A program made the position numbers and the translations under genes. The notes under the pieces are model-generated. The model was not told the DNA's origin, ran no database searches, and was given only the letters and a program-made list of their open reading frames with translations. From Gammaproteobacteria bacterium (GTDB lineage: Bacteria; Pseudomonadota; Gammaproteobacteria; SZUA-140), in the NCBI GenBank assembly GCA_026994735.1, contig JALWQD010000351.1, positions 1 to 11,506 on the forward strand: a stretch of 11,506 bases of DNA. Reading direction: 5' to 3'. Shown one piece after another: positions 7,751 through 11,506 of the stretch (its first letter is position 1; every line of letters starts with the position of its first letter).

Positions 7751-8554
7751 ATGAATATGGATATTTCACAACTTCAAATGCCGCCAGTGTCACCTGATGG
7801 CCTCACTGCACTGGACATACTCCAGCATGATGACCCTGACATGCCGTTGCTTACCAAAACGGTACTGCAGGACTCCATTCTTTCGCTGACATTGATCAAG
7901 TACGCCAACTCTCCGCTCTATCGGCGCTCGACACGGATAGACAATGTCCCGGCAGCCATCCGCGTCCTCGGGACCCGTAATATCCGCAGTGCCATTATTA
8001 TGGCAACAATGCGCCCACTGGTCAGAAGTCAGGATCCTGTTGCCCGACTCATTTGGCAACATTGCAGCGACATTTCATTTCTCTGTGAACGCCTTACCCG
8101 CCTCAGTAAACATCAGGACCTTGCGGATGAAATGACCTTCCTCGGCCTCACGCACGATATCGGCATGCTCGTACTCGCCTATAACTTCCCTGATATTTAC
8201 GAAGCGATTCTTGATGTTTCAGCCCGTGATGTCGTCGATGTCAGCAATCTCGAACAAAGCCATCTCGGTATTCGTCACGATGATATCGTCGAACATATTC
8301 TCAAAGACTTCCGTTTGCCTGATTGCCATACAGCCCTGCTATCAGCCTACCACAGTGACTTTTGCAGTCTTGATGGCGATATCCAATCGATACGCCGGGC
8401 GATACTCGATGCCGCGCATCATATCTGGCATAAAAGTCATCAAGCGCGCTCATTCCATGAACAAACAAGCGCTTCATACGATGAAACGATGAAATTTCTG
8501 CAGATTGAGGAACGCAGTATTGTTGAGCTAATCGAAGGATGCGGCCAACTCTAG
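7751..8554 (+). CDS. HDOD domain signalling protein
   Basis: This 267-residue protein is essentially one HDOD domain. The start resembles the usual opening of the family, with a choice of substrates-type segment MPLLTKTVLQDSILSLTLIKYANSPLYRR, followed by TRIDNVPAAIRVLGTRNIRSAIIMATMRP. The HD pair is present (H135-D136 in GLTHDIGMLVL). It ends with the SHLGIRHDDIVEHILKDFRLPDC block and a typical YHSDF segment. HDOD proteins are regulators found alone or fused to GGDEF, EAL or receiver domains; most have no shown enzyme activity, and retaining HD does not prove catalysis. No sensor domain or membrane segment is seen. The ATG is the base right after the invertase TGA (TGAATG) and lacks its own clear ribosome-binding site, indicating coupled translation. 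A second in-frame ATG at 7757 is possible. It converges on htpG, 69 nt away. Confidence 0.9.
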   Translation: MNMDISQLQMPPVSPDGLTALDILQHDDPDMPLLTKTVLQDSILSLTLIKYANSPLYRRSTRIDNVPAAIRVLGTRNIRSAIIMATMRPLVRSQDPVARLIWQHCSDISFLCERLTRLSKHQDLADEMTFLGLTHDIGMLVLAYNFPDIYEAILDVSARDVVDVSNLEQSHLGIRHDDIVEHILKDFRLPDCHTALLSAYHSDFCSLDGDIQSIRRAILDAAHHIWHKSHQARSFHEQTSASYDETMKFLQIEERSIVELIEGCGQL

Positions 8555-8568
8555 GTCGCCGCAAAATA

Positions 8569-8606
8569 CTGCCCCTGGCAAACAGACAAGCGTCAACCAG
8601 GGACAG
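8569..8606. terminator. Possible bidirectional hairpin between the HDOD gene and htpG
   Basis: In the 69-nt convergent gap, CCCTGG (8573-8578) pairs with CCAGGG (8597-8602). The stem extends by CTG/CAG (8569-8571 with 8604-8606) across one mismatch, and a small GAC/GTC pairing lies in the loop. There is no strong T-run on either side, so it would be an imperfect intrinsic terminator. Its position between two convergent stops is the main support. Confidence 0.4.
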
Positions 8607-8623
8607 CCTTTGCGAAAACACGA

Positions 8624-10495
8624 TCAGTTCGTAATACGCACCAACATCTCGTTAATACGACGGACAAATTGCGCCGGATCCTGCAACTGTCCCCCTTCAC
8701 TCAACTGCGCCTGGTCATGAATAATATTGACCCAGTCAGCAAAGCGGTCGTCTTCCTCTTCTGCCTCTAAAAGCGCAATCAAGGGATGCTCCGGGTTGAT
8801 CTCCAGGATCGGCTGGCTTGGTGGCACAGGCTGGCCTGCAGCTTCCAGCATTCGCCGTAGATTAAGCGCCATTTCCTCGTCATCAACGACAACACAGGCC
8901 GGTGAGTCTGTGAGTCGATCAGTCGCCCGCACTTCTTTCACCTTGTCACCAAGAATCTCCTGCATCCGCGGCAACAGATCGGCCAACTTGTCCGAAGCTT
9001 CTTCACGCGCCTTCTTGGTCTCTTCGTCATCAAGATCGCCCAGGTCGAGATTACCCTTGGCTACCGAACGCAGTGCCTTATCGGAAAAACTGTCAAGGGC
9101 TGTCAACATCCAGTCATCGACCCGCTCATGCATCAACAGGACTTCGATACCCTTCTTCCTGAAAACTTCCAGGTGAGGACTATTACGTGCGGCGGTAAGA
9201 CTATCAGCGGTAATAAAATAAATCTTTTCCTGCCCCTCTTTCATACGTTCGATATAATCATTTAACGAGACGTTGTCACCGGCTGTCGAAGTAAAGCGCA
9301 ATAGGGCAGCAATACGCTGACGATTACCCTCGTCTTCAACAATACCTTCCTTGAGAACACGACCGAACTGCTGCCAGAATTTATCGTATTTTTCACCATC
9401 ATCACGCGCCATCGACTCCAGCATGCCAAGCACCTTCTTGACCGAAGCGGCCCGCATGACATCAATCTGGCGATTCTTCTGTAAAATCTCGCGTGAAACA
9501 TTCAAGGGCAGATCATCAGAATCGATAACACCCCGGACAAAACGCAGATAGGTCGGCATCAAGTGTTCCGTATCTTCCATAATGAAGACCCGACGAACAT
9601 ACAGTTTAATGCCCTGGCTCTGCTGTCTTTCCCAGAGATCAAAGGGCGCACGTGCAGGAATATAGAGTAAGGATGTATAGGATTGACGACCTTCACTGCG
9701 TGTATGAACCCAGGACAAAGCATCTTCAAAATCATGGGAGATATGCTTGTAAAAAGACTGGTACTCGTCATCCGTGATTTCTTTGCGTGGACGTGTCCAG
9801 AGGGCGGAAGCCTGATTAACAACCTCTTCACCCTCTTCCTCTTCCCCTGTCTTCTTCATGACAATAGGCAAATCAAGACTGTCAGAATATTTTCGAATAA
9901 TCATGCGCAGACGAAAATCATCCAGAAACTCATCCTCACCTTCGCGCAAATGTAAGGTGATTGTCGTCCCACGCCGGGGGAGCTCGGTATTTTCCAGCGA
10001 ATAACTACCTTCCCCTTGCGACTGCCAACGCACACCCTGCTCAGCCGCTACACCAGCACGGCGCGTCTCAAGGGTGACCTTGTCGGCAACAATAAAACTA
10101 GAGTAAAAACCAACGCCAAACTGGCCGATCAATTTGGCATCATTAACCTGGTCACCGTTGAGTGATTCAAGAAACTGACGGGTTCCCGAACGGGCGATCG
10201 TGCCGATATTATCAATGACATCCTGACGGGTCATGCCAACACCGTTATCGTGAATCGTCACCGTCCTCTTCTCTTTGTCAAAGTCGACATGAATCTTGAG
10301 TTCGCTGTCGCCCTCATAGATGCCTTCATCCGTCAGGGCCTCAAAACGCAACTTGTCACAGGCATCGGCTGCATTTGACAATAACTCGCGCAGGAATATT
10401 TCCTTGTTCGAGTACAGGGAATGAATCATCAGCTGTAATAACTGCTTCGCTTCTGTCTGAAATTCGAGTGTTTCTTGCTGTGCGTCTACGGTCAT
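8624..10495 (-). CDS. htpG: Molecular chaperone HtpG (bacterial Hsp90)
   Basis: From the ATG at 10495 the protein has 623 residues, against 624 for E. coli HtpG, and begins MTVDAQQETLEFQTEAKQLL. A longer in-frame start at 10543 would add 16 residues (MRGCGNRQNKLLQRET) not seen in the family, and AGAGAGA precedes 10495, so the shorter start is preferred. The N-terminal GHKL ATPase carries RELLSNAADACDKLRF (catalytic-type E37, Mg-binding N41), DNGVGM (from D83), GTIARSGT and IGQFGVGFYSSF. The middle domain has LHLREGEDEFLDD, EITDDEYQSFYKHISHDF, RVFIMEDTEHLMPTYLRFVRGVIDSDDLPLNVSREILQ and RMKEGQEKIYFITADS. The C-terminal dimerisation domain ends FVRRINEMLVRITN. HtpG is a cytosolic ATP-driven dimer that remodels client proteins under heat and other stress. 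It stands alone on the minus strand, with a sigma-32-like promoter upstream and a divergent phosphoglucomutase gene beyond. Confidence 0.98.
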   Translation of the reverse strand: MTVDAQQETLEFQTEAKQLLQLMIHSLYSNKEIFLRELLSNAADACDKLRFEALTDEGIYEGDSELKIHVDFDKEKRTVTIHDNGVGMTRQDVIDNIGTIARSGTRQFLESLNGDQVNDAKLIGQFGVGFYSSFIVADKVTLETRRAGVAAEQGVRWQSQGEGSYSLENTELPRRGTTITLHLREGEDEFLDDFRLRMIIRKYSDSLDLPIVMKKTGEEEEGEEVVNQASALWTRPRKEITDDEYQSFYKHISHDFEDALSWVHTRSEGRQSYTSLLYIPARAPFDLWERQQSQGIKLYVRRVFIMEDTEHLMPTYLRFVRGVIDSDDLPLNVSREILQKNRQIDVMRAASVKKVLGMLESMARDDGEKYDKFWQQFGRVLKEGIVEDEGNRQRIAALLRFTSTAGDNVSLNDYIERMKEGQEKIYFITADSLTAARNSPHLEVFRKKGIEVLLMHERVDDWMLTALDSFSDKALRSVAKGNLDLGDLDDEETKKAREEASDKLADLLPRMQEILGDKVKEVRATDRLTDSPACVVVDDEEMALNLRRMLEAAGQPVPPSQPILEINPEHPLIALLEAEEEDDRFADWVNIIHDQAQLSEGGQLQDPAQFVRRINEMLVRITN

Positions 10496-10608
10496 GGTCT
10501 CTCTCTGCAACAATTTGTTTTGCCGGTTACCGCATCCCCTCATCCAGGCAACTGCCCTGAACCGTGGAATCGCGCTATTATGGCGATATCGGGATGTGTC
10601 CGCTTAAA

Positions 10609-10635
10609 GATAGGGGCACTCGGCGTAAATTCAAT
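10609..10635 (-). promoter_or_regulatory. Candidate sigma-32 (RpoH) heat-shock promoter for htpG
   Basis: On the minus strand ATTGAA (10635 to 10630) resembles the sigma-32 -35 core CTTGAA in five of six bases. After a 13-nt spacer comes CCCCTATC (10616 to 10609), close to the -10 element CCCCATNT. Expected transcription start is near 10600, leaving a leader of about 105 nt to the htpG ATG at 10495. htpG is a classic heat-shock gene in gammaproteobacteria, which supports the call. The sequence match is direct; the sigma-factor assignment is inferred. Confidence 0.5.
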
Positions 10636-10653
10636 CCCCCACAACAAAAATAG

Positions 10654-11506
<853 letters not shown>

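Noticed and set aside
8727..9176. 149-codon open frame on the + strand opposite htpG
   Set aside because: It is Ser/Arg-rich and lies antisense to conserved htpG codons, a typical shadow frame without its own evidence.
10496..10543. Longer htpG start at 10543
   Set aside because: The extra 16 residues are not part of the HtpG family, and the ATG at 10495 has a purine-rich ribosome-binding sequence and gives the usual length.
10576..10581. TATTAT as the -10 box of a pgm promoter
   Set aside because: The -35 position 17 bases upstream reads TGCCCT, too poor to support the call.

Overview
The window looks like a core chromosomal region of a gammaproteobacterium. The predicted proteins closely resemble Escherichia coli YeaG, YeaH, YcgB and HtpG as I recall them, and spacing and codon use look ordinary. 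There is no phage, transposon, CRISPR or RNA gene. The GH100 invertase and the [12 protein letters not shown] phosphoglucomutase are not E. coli-like. They suggest an environmental gammaproteobacterium with its own sucrose/glucose-1-phosphate metabolism; the exact taxon cannot be read from the sequence.

Layout. (1) Positions 1-4573, + strand: a compact stress operon of prkA/yeaG (5' end outside the window), yeaH/yhbH (von Willebrand A-like) and spoVR/ycgB, with yeaH and spoVR overlapping by 4 nt. (2) Positions 4574-4898: a 325-nt intergenic region with a 53-bp inverted-repeat element and a CRP-like site about -41.5 from a predicted start point. (3) Positions 4899-8554, + strand: an HD-GYP protein that has lost the histidine of its HD pair, a GH100 neutral/alkaline invertase with both catalytic acids, and an HDOD protein starting on the base after the invertase stop. 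(4) Positions 8624-10495, - strand: htpG (Hsp90), convergent with the HDOD gene and preceded by a sigma-32-like promoter. (5) Positions 10705-11506, + strand: the 5' part of a phosphoglucomutase gene, divergent from htpG and cut by the window end.

How they may work together: PrkA, YeaH and SpoVR are a known conserved set linked to starvation and stress, with poorly understood biochemistry. The invertase (sucrose to glucose plus fructose) and phosphoglucomutase (glucose-1-P/glucose-6-P) could act in the same storage or compatible-solute sugar metabolism. Two HD-superfamily regulators flank the invertase, and one sits behind a candidate CRP site, so carbon-state control of this block is plausible but inferred. 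I found no clearly new multi-gene system. The leads most worth checking are the degenerate HD-GYP with its CRP-type promoter, the invertase-HDOD coupling, and the possible metal-site motifs in SpoVR.
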